Source: Hyphomicrobiales bacterium
GTDB lineage: Bacteria; Pseudomonadota; Alphaproteobacteria; Rhizobiales; Rhizobiaceae
Assembly: GCA_900465665.1 (NCBI GenBank)
Contig: UBJO01000029.1
Coordinates: forward strand, 1 to 40,189
Direction: 5' to 3'
Length of the DNA stretch: 40,189 bases
Shown: piece by piece, positions 16,624-29,399 of the stretch
How the letters are laid out: each line of letters opens with the position of its first letter
How positions within the stretch are numbered: the stretch's first letter is position 1
The notes under the pieces: generated by a model
Seen by the model: the letters and a program-made list of their open reading frames with translations, nothing else
The model's database searches: none
Told to the model about the DNA's origin: nothing
Program-made: the position numbers and the translations under genes

Positions 16624-17673
16624 TCAGGATGCGAGGCAGCTCAGGAAGCCGTCGACGTCCTTTTCCTCTGTCGCGAAGCTGGTGACGAGGCGGATCAGGA
16701 TCTCGTCTGCGCCGACGAGATCGGGCGTGGCTGACGGGATGGGCCATTCGTAGAATTTCGCGCCCTTGTCTTCGGCGGTCTTTCCGGCGCTCTTCCTTAT
16801 AATGGCGAAGACTTCGTTCGACGTTGTCGACCAGGCAAGGCGGGCCGAGTTGCTGGCGCCGATGCCCACGCGCAGGCGGTCGGCCATTCCGTTGGCGTGG
16901 CCGGCGAGATCAAGCCAGAGACCGTTGTCGAGATAGGCGTCGAACTGGGCGGCGATGAAGCGCGACTTGGAGAAGAGTTGGGCGGCGCGCTTGCGGATGA
17001 AGGGCATCTCCTTCGCCTTTTCAGGATCGAAGACGACGATCGCCTCGGCGCACCAGCAGCCATTCTTGGTGCCGCCGAAGGAGAGAATGTCGACGCCGCG
17101 CTTCCAGGTCATCTCGGCGGGGCTTGCGCCGAGCGCCACCAGCGCATTGGCGAAGCGGGCGCCGTCCATGTGGAGCGGCAGCTTGCGCTCCTTGCAGATT
17201 GCGGAGATGGCGTCGATCTCGTCGAGCGAGTAGACGGTGCCGATCTCGGTCGCCTGGGTGATGGTGACGGCCGTTGCGCGGCCGTGATGAACGGCGTTTT
17301 CCGGGAAGCCGACAATCGCCTTGGAGAGCTTCGCCGGATCGATCTTGCCCAACTCGCCATCAACGGGAGAAAGCCGTGCCTGGCTGAAGAAATCGGGCGC
17401 GCCGCATTCGTCGGCGATCACATGGGCTTCGGCGTGACAGAAGGTGATGCCGCCGGGGCGCTGAACACTGGCAAGCGACAGCGAGTTGGCGGCCGTGCCG
17501 GTCGCCACGAAGAAGACAGAGACCTCGCGCTCGAAGATCTCGGCGAAGCGGGCCTCAACGCGGCGGTCGAGATCACTGGTGCCGTAAGCGGCGGCGAAGC
17601 CGGCGGATTCCTGCAGCAGGCGCTCGGCAATGGAACGATGGGCGCCAGCCCAGTTATCGGAAGCGAAAATCAT
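16624..17673 (-). CDS. ltaE: Low-specificity L-threonine aldolase
   Basis: 349 residues, fold-type I PLP enzyme. It has FASDNWAGAH at the start, FVATGTAANSL (phosphate site), THE-like HAEAHVIADECGAP, ENAVHHGRAT, D170 in LHMDGARFANA (pyridine N contact) and Lys203 in SFGGTKNG, the Schiff-base lysine. It cleaves L-threonine or L-allo-threonine to glycine and acetaldehyde, and may act on other beta-hydroxy amino acids. The N-terminus is well placed at ATG 17673. It stands alone, convergent with the cyo operon. Confidence 0.92.
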   Translation of the reverse strand: MIFASDNWAGAHRSIAERLLQESAGFAAAYGTSDLDRRVEARFAEIFEREVSVFFVATGTAANSLSLASVQRPGGITFCHAEAHVIADECGAPDFFSQARLSPVDGELGKIDPAKLSKAIVGFPENAVHHGRATAVTITQATEIGTVYSLDEIDAISAICKERKLPLHMDGARFANALVALGASPAEMTWKRGVDILSFGGTKNGCWCAEAIVVFDPEKAKEMPFIRKRAAQLFSKSRFIAAQFDAYLDNGLWLDLAGHANGMADRLRVGIGASNSARLAWSTTSNEVFAIIRKSAGKTAEDKGAKFYEWPIPSATPDLVGADEILIRLVTSFATEEKDVDGFLSCLAS

Positions 17674-17983
17674 GAGAAAAGCCTGGAAAAAATGGAGGTG
17701 GGGGCTGGTTCGAAGCGGAGCTTAATCCAAAGCTTCACTGGATCAAGTAACTGGGGTGGAACCCATCACAAAAATTGAATTCCGCAATCAACATACAATA
17801 TGGAACGAAACCGCGTAATTTTATGTCGCAGTGCCGATCAATTTGGCAATCTTCCGTCTCTAATTGACGTTTTTTTAATCCATGGCCCTTGCGGAGCTGT
17901 CACGTTTCTGGCATAGAACCGATGAATTAGGACAGGGTTGCTGTCCTATTTTGGCCGCTAAGGCCGAAGAGGCGCCAAAAGAC
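17674..17983. other. Intergenic region upstream of ltaE and gltB
   Basis: No convincing gene. It is AT-rich around 17760-17880. It contains a short hairpin, AGGACAG-GGTTG-CTGTCCT, starting near 17929. No clear sigma-54 site was found, despite the nitrogen-assimilation gene downstream. Confidence 0.5.
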
Positions 17984-18011
17984 CTTACACTCGTTGGGTT
18001 TCACGCTATAG
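17984..18011 (+). promoter_or_regulatory. Candidate gltB promoter
   Basis: CTTACA (17984-17989) and CTATAG (18006-18011) are 16 bases apart and resemble the alphaproteobacterial CTTGAC-N17-CTATAT pattern. This would place the transcript start near 18018 and leave a leader of about 197 bases. Confidence 0.45.
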
Positions 18012-18017
18012 TTCACC

Positions 18018-18214
18018 GAGCGCGGACGAAGTTTCCCCGCACGGGACGCATGGCAGGCGCGGAGCGCAACGGTTGCTTTCGCTGAGAAAGCCTGCCGCCG
18101 GCGACCGGATCTTCGATAATGCAACAGCGCTGTCATGCGCCGAACCTAAGATCAGGGTCGGTGTGCGACGAAGAGCCGCCCGCACAGTCGCGGGCTCTGA
18201 CAGGAGGCAAAACG
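18018..18214 (+). promoter_or_regulatory. Long structured leader of gltB
   Basis: The putative leader can form a GCAGGC...GCCTGC stem and, directly before the SD (CAGGAGG), a GC-rich hairpin at 18172-18198. In the latter AGAG plus CCCGC pairs with GCGGG plus CTCT, with a small bulge. No known riboswitch consensus was recognised. Confidence 0.35.
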
Positions 18215-22939
<4,725 letters not shown>

Positions 22940-22950
22940 CAACACCGACA

Positions 22951-22983
22951 TATCCGCCACGTGCCAATCGTGCGTGGCGGATA
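22951..22983 (+). other. Hairpin in the gltB-gltD gap
   Basis: TATCCGCCACG and CGTGGCGGATA form a perfect 11-bp stem with an 11-base loop, 12 bases after the gltB stop. No T-run follows. It is more likely an mRNA-processing or attenuation element than a full terminator, because gltD must be co-transcribed. Confidence 0.55.
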
Positions 22984-23069
22984 CCGAAATATCTCGATGA
23001 CCCATGGCGACTGCGCCGACAGCAGACCTGTCACAGTCTCATGGATGGTTCTCAAGGGGATATGTTCTA

Positions 23070-23141
23070 ATGACGGTTCAGCAATTTGCCCCGGATATCG
23101 GGACTGAAAACAGACAACTGGCTGCGGTGAGGCGGTCATGA
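23070..23141 (+). CDS. Coupled mini-ORF upstream of gltD
   Basis: A 23-codon frame starts ATG 23070 (MTVQQFAPDIGTENRQ) and ends in TGA at 23139-23141, inside an ATGA overlap with the upstream gltD start candidate (23138). A 9-codon frame (MDGSQGDMF, 23041-23070) in turn ends TAATG on this start. AGGGG lies about 11 bases before 23070. It could be a leader for translational coupling. It could also be chance, since the frames are short. Confidence 0.3.
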   Translation: MTVQQFAPDIGTENRQLAAVRRS

Positions 23142-23161
23142 GTGTAAGGGAAGACAGCAGC

Positions 23162-24616
23162 ATGGGTAAGGTAACAGGGTTTCTGGAAATCGACCGGCAG
23201 GTGGCGAAGTATCAGCCGGCGTCGGACCGTATCCGGCATTTCCGCGAATTCACGATCCCGATGTCGGACCCGGAAGTGCAGAAACAGGCCGCGCGCTGCA
23301 TGGACTGTGGCATTCCCTATTGCCATGGCCCGACCGGCTGTCCCGTGCACAACCAGATCCCCGACTGGAACGATCTGGTCTACAACAACAACTGGGAAGC
23401 AGCGATCCAGAACCTGCACTCGACCAACAACTTCCCTGAATTCACCGGCCGCGTCTGCCCCGCGCCTTGCGAGGAAGCCTGCACGCTGAACCTCGAAGAT
23501 GCGCCGGTTGCGATCAAGACCGTCGAGCAGGCGATCGCCGACAAGGCGTATGAGCTCGGCTTCATCCGGCCGCAGCCGGCTGCCGTTCGTACCGGCAAGA
23601 AGGTGGCGATCATCGGTTCCGGCCCTGCCGGCATGGCGGCGGCGCAGCAGCTCGGCCGCGCCGGCCACGAAGTGCATGTCTATGAGCGCGAATCCAAGCC
23701 CGGCGGCCTGCTGCGCTACGGCATTCCCGACTTCAAGATGGAGAAAAACTTCATCGATCGCCGCGTCGAGCAGATCTCGGGCGAGGGTGTGACCTTCCAT
23801 TGCGGCGTCAATGTCGGCGTCGATCTCAAGGTCGAGCAGCTGATCGCCGACCACGACGCCGTTCTTTACTGCGGCGGTTCGGAAACGCCGCGCGAAGCCG
23901 GCATTCCGGGCTTCGACCTTGCCGGCGTGCATGACGCGATGCCGTATCTGGTGCAGCAGAACAAGCGCGTTGGCCGCGAAAACATCGACAGCGTCGGCTG
24001 GGCATCAGACCCGATCCTTGCAGGCGCCAAGCATGTCGTCGTCGTCGGCGGCGGTGATACCGCATCGGACTGCGTCGGCACGGCGTTCCGCCAGGGTGCC
24101 GTCAAGGTCACGCAGCTCGACATCCGCCCTCAGCCGCCGGAGAAGGAAGACAAGCTCGCCGTCTGGCCGTTCTGGGCCACCAAGATGCGCACCTCCTCCA
24201 GCCAGGCCGAAGGCGCCGTGCGCGAATTCCAGGTCGCGACGCTCGAATTCGTCGGCGAAGACGGTGTTCTCACCGGCGTCAAGTGCTGCGAAGTCGACGA
24301 ACGCCGCAAGCCGATCGCCGGCACGGAGTTCATCATCAAGGCCGATCTCGCCTTCATCGCCATCGGCTTCAGCGGCCCGTTCACCACGAGCGTGCTCAAG
24401 GAACTCGACGGCAAGCTGACGCTCAACACCGACCGCCGTGGCTCGACCAACGTCGTCGCCAACGACCGCGACTACAAGACCTCGGTTGACAAGTTCTGGA
24501 CGGCGGGCGATGTGCGCCGCGGCCAGTCGCTGGTCGTCTGGGCGATCCGCGAGGGACGCCAGGCGGCGCGCGCGATCGACGAGGCGCTGATGGGCTCGAC
24601 GGTTCTGCCGCGCTAA
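23162..24616 (+). CDS. gltD: Glutamate synthase (NADPH) small subunit
   Basis: 484 residues from ATG 23162 ([13 protein letters not shown]), the usual GltD start. An upstream in-frame ATG at 23138 with GAGG close by would give 492. Two N-terminal Cys clusters bind Fe-S centres ([15 protein letters not shown] and [12 protein letters not shown]). FAD-binding [15 protein letters not shown]-binding [11 protein letters not shown] and the C-terminal FAD motif [15 protein letters not shown] are present. It passes electrons from NADPH via FAD and Fe-S centres to GltB. Gap to gltB is 222 bases. Confidence 0.97.
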   Translation: MGKVTGFLEIDRQVAKYQPASDRIRHFREFTIPMSDPEVQKQAARCMDCGIPYCHGPTGCPVHNQIPDWNDLVYNNNWEAAIQNLHSTNNFPEFTGRVCPAPCEEACTLNLEDAPVAIKTVEQAIADKAYELGFIRPQPAAVRTGKKVAIIGSGPAGMAAAQQLGRAGHEVHVYERESKPGGLLRYGIPDFKMEKNFIDRRVEQISGEGVTFHCGVNVGVDLKVEQLIADHDAVLYCGGSETPREAGIPGFDLAGVHDAMPYLVQQNKRVGRENIDSVGWASDPILAGAKHVVVVGGGDTASDCVGTAFRQGAVKVTQLDIRPQPPEKEDKLAVWPFWATKMRTSSSQAEGAVREFQVATLEFVGEDGVLTGVKCCEVDERRKPIAGTEFIIKADLAFIAIGFSGPFTTSVLKELDGKLTLNTDRRGSTNVVANDRDYKTSVDKFWTAGDVRRGQSLVVWAIREGRQAARAIDEALMGSTVLPR

Positions 24617-24642
24617 GTGGACGAACGTTTAAATTGATCTTG

Positions 24643-24677
24643 GCTCGGGGCTGCCTTGTGCGGCCCCGAGCTTTTTT
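24643..24677 (+). terminator. Terminator of gltD
   Basis: GCTCGGGGC pairs with GCCCCGAGC and is followed by six T; it extends one way into GGCTCGGGGCTGCC. It is an intrinsic terminator. The same 15-base arm (GGCTCGGGGCTGCCT) returns at 26299. Confidence 0.9.
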
Positions 24678-24775
24678 GTGCCCTGTGCAGCGCCTACCGA
24701 GAAAGTCTATCTGGCGACCGGCGCGTCAGTTCGGCGAGTATGGACGGACTGTTTGTTGTACGGGGGTCAATGAAT

Positions 24776-25528
24776 ATGTCTGTGCGATCTGTCATCAGCA
24801 TTGTCGCAGCTTTCCTATGCGTCGCGGCATCGCCAGCCGGGGCCTGGGAGCGTGCCGGCTACGTCAGCTACCCGGCGACGGCGAAGTGCCTGAGCGAGAA
24901 CATGTGCCTGCTGGTCAGTTGCCCGGCCGTGGGTGCGCCGAGCTTCGAGATGCTGATCTACGAGCACGGCAAGGCGACCGGCGAGCCGTTCGACATCGTC
25001 ATCGATGGCCGTACATTCACCTTCCATCTGCCGGAGCGCGGCGCTCACGATCTCTATCGCTGGCCGCTTGCCGATGATTTCGCCGATGCCCTTCAGAAGG
25101 GGAGCCGAGCGACGCTGGCTTTCGATCCGGTCGGCCTGCCCTATGCGTTTTCGCTGCGCGGAAGCGGGGCTGCCGTGCGGCGGGTGCTTTCCGGCTGCGG
25201 ATCGTCGACCGCGCCTGTGGTCGCTGCGGCGGCAGCGGGCGGGCGTCTCTCCGGCCTGAGCCCCGAGACGGATTGCCAGGTGGCCACGACGACGGGCGAG
25301 GTGGTGGACCTGACGATGAAGGCCTCCGGGCAGGCGATAGAAGGCTTCCAGTTCAAGGACAAGTACGGCACCGGCTACATCAACGTCGATCCGCCAGGCA
25401 ATGCCAAGGTCATTCAGGCGAAGCTGAGGACGATCATCGTTCCGGGTGCGAAGCTGAAGATCGAGGTGCATGGATGCGGAGCGGCCGCCAGCGTGGAGGT
25501 GTTGTCGGCGGTCGAGGTGATCGAGTAG
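24776..25528 (+). CDS. Uncharacterised secreted protein
   Basis: About 250 residues. The first 25 residues are a signal peptide (MSVRSVISIVAAFLCVAASP, ending SPAGAWE). The mature protein has several Cys, a first half with ERAGYVSYPATAKCLSENMC and FDIVIDGRTFTFHLPER, and a second half with CQVATTTGEVVDLTMKASGQ and LRTIIVPGAKLKIEVHGCG. It appears to be a two-part beta-rich periplasmic protein. I do not recognise the family. ATG 24770 and 24776 both exist; GGGGG sits 9 bases before 24776, a better spacing than 3. Confidence 0.6.
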   Translation: MSVRSVISIVAAFLCVAASPAGAWERAGYVSYPATAKCLSENMCLLVSCPAVGAPSFEMLIYEHGKATGEPFDIVIDGRTFTFHLPERGAHDLYRWPLADDFADALQKGSRATLAFDPVGLPYAFSLRGSGAAVRRVLSGCGSSTAPVVAAAAAGGRLSGLSPETDCQVATTTGEVVDLTMKASGQAIEGFQFKDKYGTGYINVDPPGNAKVIQAKLRTIIVPGAKLKIEVHGCGAAASVEVLSAVEVIE

Positions 25529-25648
25529 GGCCGGCACGGTCTTAGTCCCGCCGACGCGATGGGATTGCGGCATGGTCAACCGCGATGCGGCGATCTATGG
25601 TGCGCGGGCCATCGCTTCGCATGGCTATGCGGCAAGGAACAACATCGG

Positions 25649-26281
25649 ATGCCATCCACCGAACTGCTGATCACCTTCTTCGTCACGACCGCGCTGTTTG
25701 CCTATATTCCCGGGCCGGCCATGCTTTACGCTGCCGCCCAGACGCTGGCGCGCGGACGGCGGGCCGGGTTCATGGCGACGCTCGGGATCCATGTCGGCTG
25801 CTATGTGCATGTGATCGCGGCCGCCGCCGGCCTGTCGATCATCTTTCATGCGGTGCCGGTGCTCTATATGGCGGTGAAGCTCGCGGGTGCGGCCTATCTG
25901 GTCTGGCTCGGCATCTCGCTGTTTCGCAGCAAGTCTCAAGGGGAGACGACGCTCTCCGCCATCGATCCGAAGTCCGGCCGGCGCGCCTTTGTCGAGAGTA
26001 TCTCGATCGAGGTCTTGAACCCGAAGACGGCGATCTTCTTCCTGGCCTTCCTGCCGCAATTCATCGATCCGGCCGCCAGCTTTCCGGTCTGGCTGCAATT
26101 CGTGCTGCTGGGCACGATCGTCAATTTCATCTTCTCGTCGGCCGATATCGTCTGCGTGATGCTGGCGGGTGCCGTGGTTTCGAGGCTGAAGCGCTCGGGT
26201 TCGGCGCAGCGACTGGTGCAGCGCGCGGGCGGCGGAATACTGATCGGCCTCGGGGCGCATCTGGCGCTGCAGCGGAGTTAG
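25649..26281 (+). CDS. LysE/RhtB-family amino-acid exporter
   Basis: 210 residues with about six helices. It opens with MPSTELLITFFVTTALFAYI, then PGPAMLYAAAQTLARGRRAGFMATLGIHVG (the conserved PGP/RG.RAG signature), a middle GAAYLVWLGISLFRSK segment and NPKTAIFFLAFLPQFID. This is the LysE/RhtB fold, an inner-membrane exporter of amino acids or homoserine lactone-type metabolites. AAGGA lies 10 bases upstream of ATG 25649. An upstream in-frame ATG at 25559 would add 30 unlikely residues. Confidence 0.88.
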   Translation: MPSTELLITFFVTTALFAYIPGPAMLYAAAQTLARGRRAGFMATLGIHVGCYVHVIAAAAGLSIIFHAVPVLYMAVKLAGAAYLVWLGISLFRSKSQGETTLSAIDPKSGRRAFVESISIEVLNPKTAIFFLAFLPQFIDPAASFPVWLQFVLLGTIVNFIFSSADIVCVMLAGAVVSRLKRSGSAQRLVQRAGGGILIGLGAHLALQRS

Positions 26282-26299
26282 CCGACACGATTGGTTTGG

Positions 26300-26328
26300 G
26301 CTCGGGGCTGCCTGGCGCTGCCCCGAGC
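26300..26328 (+). terminator. Hairpin after the LysE gene
   Basis: GCTCGGGGC pairs with GCCCCGAGC; the 5' arm is the same as in the gltD terminator. The following bases (TGCAAGGTCGGTTTTT) delay the T-run, so it may be weak. Confidence 0.55.
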
Positions 26329-26342
26329 TGCAAGGTCGGTTT

Positions 26343-27095
26343 TTAGAGGCCCGCCTCGGCCATCCAGAGTTCGGCATCGGCACCGCCCGGAATACGCAGC
26401 GGCGCCGATGGATCGGTCGCAGCCCGCCACACGGCTTCGGCCACGTCGGCGGCATGGGTCACGGGGCCGGTATCGTCCTGCACGCTCTTGATGAACTGCT
26501 GGAGCATCGGCGCATAGTCGGCGTCATCGAGGCCACGGAAATGGGGGCGGGCGTTTTCGCCGAAGCGGGTGGTTGGCGAGCGACCCGGCAGAACGATATG
26601 CACCCGCACGCCGAAGGGCTCCATCTCGACCGCCAAGGATTCCGTCAGCGCGTTCACGGCGGCCTTGCTGGCTCGATAGACACCGATGACCGGCAGCGTC
26701 TTCACCGTCACCGTCGACGTGACGTTGATGACAACGCCCGCGCGGCGCTGGCGCATCTGCGGCACGACGGCCTGGACCATTGCCAAGGTGCCGATCGTGT
26801 TTGTCTCGAACAGGGAGCGCACGGTCTCAGGCGCGGTGAGCTCGATGGGGGAAGGGGCGCCGAAGCCGGCGTTGTTGACCAGCACGTCGATATGACCGGC
26901 TGCGGCCACGGCCTCCGCGATACTTGCAGGGTCCGTGACGTCGAGCGGCAGAACGCGCAGGCGTTCGGAGGCCGGCAGCAGGTCGGGGTCGGGCTTGCGC
27001 ATCGTCGCGATCACGTCCCAGCCGCGATCGAGAAAGAGTTTCGCTGTCTCCAGGCCAAAGCCGGACGAGCAACCGGTGATCAATATCGTGGGCAT
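26343..27095 (-). CDS. Short-chain dehydrogenase/reductase
   Basis: 250 residues. It has TILITGCSSGFGLETAKLF (nucleotide-binding TGxxxGxG), DVTDPASI, NNAGFGAP, and the catalytic Ser-Tyr-Lys region INVTSTVTVKTLPVIGVYRASKAAV with YxxxK. Later PG in IVLPGRSPTTRF fits the classical SDR fold. It probably uses NAD(P)(H); the substrate is unknown. GGAG lies 6 bases before ATG 27095 (MPTILITG), so that is preferred over 27101. It is divergent from an AraC-family regulator that probably controls it. Confidence 0.85.
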   Translation of the reverse strand: MPTILITGCSSGFGLETAKLFLDRGWDVIATMRKPDPDLLPASERLRVLPLDVTDPASIAEAVAAAGHIDVLVNNAGFGAPSPIELTAPETVRSLFETNTIGTLAMVQAVVPQMRQRRAGVVINVTSTVTVKTLPVIGVYRASKAAVNALTESLAVEMEPFGVRVHIVLPGRSPTTRFGENARPHFRGLDDADYAPMLQQFIKSVQDDTGPVTHAADVAEAVWRAATDPSAPLRIPGGADAELWMAEAGL

Positions 27096-27142
27096 CTGCA
27101 TCTCCAATTGAAAAGGATGATTGCAGGGTAGTGACCGCGTGC

Positions 27143-27179
27143 GAGACTTGATATAGGCTAAAGTCTCCATTTCTTTAGC
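27143..27179. promoter_or_regulatory. Two interlocking inverted repeats before araC
   Basis: GAGACTT (27143-27149) pairs with AAGTCTC (27161-27167), and GCTAAA (27157-27162) pairs with TTTAGC (27174-27179). They interlock in the 97-base divergent region between the SDR and AraC genes. Both are likely operators for the AraC regulator. Confidence 0.55.
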
Positions 27180-27192
27180 GATAGTCCTGATT

Positions 27193-28104
27193 GTGGCCAT
27201 TGATCCCCTTGCTGAAATCGTCACCCTGCTGCAGCCCGCCGCGCGTTTCTCGAAGCTGGTCGAATGCGCCGGCCTCTGGCGGATCGAACGCGAGGCCACG
27301 GGCGAGCCCTTCTATTGCGCTGTCATCGAGGGGCGCTGTCGTGTGACATTCGGGGAAGAGCCGCCGTTCATTCTTGAGGCCGGCGACTTCGTCCTGGTGC
27401 CGGCCATGCGTGATCTCGTCAATGAGAGCATCGATGCGCCGCGCGGCTTGCCCGCCGTCGTTCCAAAACAGATGAGTGACGGTCGCTTCCGCGCCGGTCG
27501 CCCCGATGGGCCGGCGGATCTGCGCATGCGCATCGGGCATTGCAGCTTCGGCTCGCCTGACACGGCGCTTCTGGTTTCGCTGCTGCCCGATGTCGTTGTC
27601 GTTCGCGGCGAACCGCGTCTGGCGACACTGATGCAATTGGTCGGCGAGGAGACGCGCGAGCAGCGGCCGGGGCGGGAGCTGGTGCTCGAGCGGTTGCTGG
27701 AGGTGTTGCTGATCGAGGCGCTCCGATCCGGCACGCAGCCGACAGGCGCGCCCGGCCTCAGCCGTGGTCTCGCGGATGAACGGCTGGCGGCAGCACTGCA
27801 CGCGCTGCATGAGCGGCCAGCCCATCCCTGGACCGTGGCGGATCTCGCGACCGAGGCGTCGCTCTCACGATCGGCCTTCTTCGCGCGTTTCAGCCGTGTC
27901 GTCGGCCTGCCGCCGATGGAGTATCTGCTGGCTTGGCGCATGGCGCTCGCCAAGCAGCTGTTGCGCGGTCGCGAACTCGCGATGGATGAGGTGGCGGAGC
28001 GCGTGGGTTATGGCTCGGCGAGCGCGTTCAGCGTCGCCTTTTCGCGATATGCGGGCGTGCCGCCGGCTCGGTACGCCCGCAGTCAGCCCCTGCTTGAGAG
28101 GTGA
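27193..28104 (+). CDS. AraC-family transcriptional regulator with cupin sensor
   Basis: 303 residues, start GTG 27193. Residues 1-190 form a Cupin_6-type sensor (LLQPAARFSKLVECAGLWRI, ILEAGDFVLVP). Residues about 205-300 are the two AraC helix-turn-helix units (WTVADLATEASLSRSAFFAR and MDEVAERVGYGSASAFSVAF with the SRYAGVPPARYAR end). It probably regulates the divergent SDR. Its last 22 bases overlap the end of the convergent LysR gene. Confidence 0.88.
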   Translation: MAIDPLAEIVTLLQPAARFSKLVECAGLWRIEREATGEPFYCAVIEGRCRVTFGEEPPFILEAGDFVLVPAMRDLVNESIDAPRGLPAVVPKQMSDGRFRAGRPDGPADLRMRIGHCSFGSPDTALLVSLLPDVVVVRGEPRLATLMQLVGEETREQRPGRELVLERLLEVLLIEALRSGTQPTGAPGLSRGLADERLAAALHALHERPAHPWTVADLATEASLSRSAFFARFSRVVGLPPMEYLLAWRMALAKQLLRGRELAMDEVAERVGYGSASAFSVAFSRYAGVPPARYARSQPLLER

Positions 28105-28973
28105 TCGACCAGCACGCGCAGCTTCTGCGGCTGGCGATGGCGGCGGGGGTAGTAGATGTAGAAGCCGTCGAAGGGCGGGCAGTAGGTCTCAAGCAGGGGC
28201 ACGAGTTCGCCGCGCGCGATATGGGGCGCGAAGGTCTCGACCATGCCGAAGGTTATGCCGGCGCCTGACGAGGCCATGCGCAGCATCATGCCCATGTCGT
28301 TGGTGGTCATGTCGGGATCGACCGCGACATCGAAATCGCGGCCGTTCTCGGTGAATTCCCAGCGATAGGGGGCGGTGTCGGGTCTGGGGCGCCAGCCGAT
28401 GCAGACGTGATCGACGAGATCGCGGGGATGTTGCGGCGCGCCGCGTCGCGCGATGTAATCGGGTGATGCGACGGCGCACTGGCGCTGGGCTGAAGAGACG
28501 GACACGGCCACCATGTCCTGCTCGATCACCTCGCCCAGCCTGATCCCTGCGTCGAAGCCGGCCTCGACGATATCGAATTCGCCGTCGGTGATGGTGATAT
28601 CCAACCGCAGCTCCGGATATTTCGCCATGAAGCCTGCCAGCAGCGGGCCGGAGATGACGCGTTCGGCGATGGACGACACCGCGATGCGCAGCAGGCCGGA
28701 CGGCCGCGCGCGGACCTCGCGTACGGCTTCGATCGCCTCGGTCACGCGGTTCGCAGGCTCCTTCACCAGGGATTGGAACAGCTCGCCCGCCTCCGTCAGC
28801 CGCACGCTGCGCGTGGTGCGCTGGACGAGCGTGACGCCCAGCCGGTCTTCCAGCCGCTGCAGCGCCTGGCTGACGGCGGAGCGGGTCACGCCCAGCCGCT
28901 CGGCGGCGACGCGGAAATTGCGCGCTTCCGCGACGGCAAGGAAAACGGAGATACCTTCAAACTGGTCGCTCAT
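28083..28973 (-). CDS. LysR-family transcriptional regulator
   Basis: 296 residues. The HTH (about 1-60) includes NFRVAAERLGVTRSAVSQALQRLEDRLGV, and the effector domain has GFDAGIRLGEVIEQDMVAV and the CIGWRPRPDTAPYRWEF region. It is a CrgA-type LysR member. The gene converges on and overlaps araC by 22 bases. Its start codon abuts a perfect 21-base palindrome that also precedes the divergent Atu4866-SDR operon, so it probably represses or activates that operon and itself. Confidence 0.9.
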   Translation of the reverse strand: MSDQFEGISVFLAVAEARNFRVAAERLGVTRSAVSQALQRLEDRLGVTLVQRTTRSVRLTEAGELFQSLVKEPANRVTEAIEAVREVRARPSGLLRIAVSSIAERVISGPLLAGFMAKYPELRLDITITDGEFDIVEAGFDAGIRLGEVIEQDMVAVSVSSAQRQCAVASPDYIARRGAPQHPRDLVDHVCIGWRPRPDTAPYRWEFTENGRDFDVAVDPDMTTNDMGMMLRMASSGAGITFGMVETFAPHIARGELVPLLETYCPPFDGFYIYYPRRHRQPQKLRVLVDHLSSRG

Positions 28974-28993
28974 TGGTTAGAATAACTAACCAA
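28973..28993. promoter_or_regulatory. Perfect palindrome at the LysR/Atu4866 divergence
   Basis: TTGGTTAG-AATAA-CTAACCAA is an 8-bp perfect inverted repeat, 21 bases in all. The T-N11-A pattern expected of a LysR box is present (TTAGAATAACTAA). It touches the LysR start codon and lies about 120 bases before the divergent gene. Confidence 0.75.
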
Positions 28994-29116
28994 GCTATCT
29001 CTGATTGGCAACTCGTTCGATGCCAATGTCGCCCCTATCTCTCATCCCATGGCAAGACGGAAGAGCCGTCGCCTGCAAACGCATCGGCCCTGCGAGGCCG
29101 GAAGAGGAGAGAGATG

Positions 29117-29356
29117 ATGAGCGATCACCCCTATGTCGGCATGTGGATCACCGATGACGGCCGGGTTCGGCACGAGCTTCTGGCGAACGGCCGATACGAC
29201 GAGGCGCGCGGCAACCGCGAGAGCGCCTATCAGGGGCGCTACGAGGTTCGTGGCGCCCATATCGATTACTGGGACGACACCGGCTTCACCGCCGACGGCG
29301 ATTTCGTCGATCGCGACACGCTGCACCATGGCGGCATGATCCTGCGCCGGCGCTAA
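29117..29356 (+). CDS. Atu4866-family small protein
   Basis: 79 residues. The text PYVGMWITDDGRVRHELL, GRYDEARGNRESAYQGRYEV and HIDYWDDTGFTADGDFVD is the Atu4866 fold (PF11512), a small beta-barrel-like protein found next to SDR genes in rhizobia. The function is unknown. GAGGAG lies 7 bases before ATG 29117; ATG 29114 is an alternative. It is followed 43 bases later by an SDR with a good RBS, so the two form an operon probably controlled by the divergent LysR. Confidence 0.82.
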   Translation: MSDHPYVGMWITDDGRVRHELLANGRYDEARGNRESAYQGRYEVRGAHIDYWDDTGFTADGDFVDRDTLHHGGMILRRR

Positions 29357-29399
29357 GGCTCAATAAAAGAATGGGCCGAGAGGCCCGGAAGGAGACGAC

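Noticed and set aside
17882..18085. 67-codon frame upstream of gltB
   Set aside because: It overlaps the candidate promoter, has no SD, and contains no coherent domain.
17674..18214. A sigma-54 (NtrC-type) promoter for gltB
   Set aside because: Looked for TGGC-N9-TTGC-type boxes; TGGCATAG near 17910 has no proper -12 partner.
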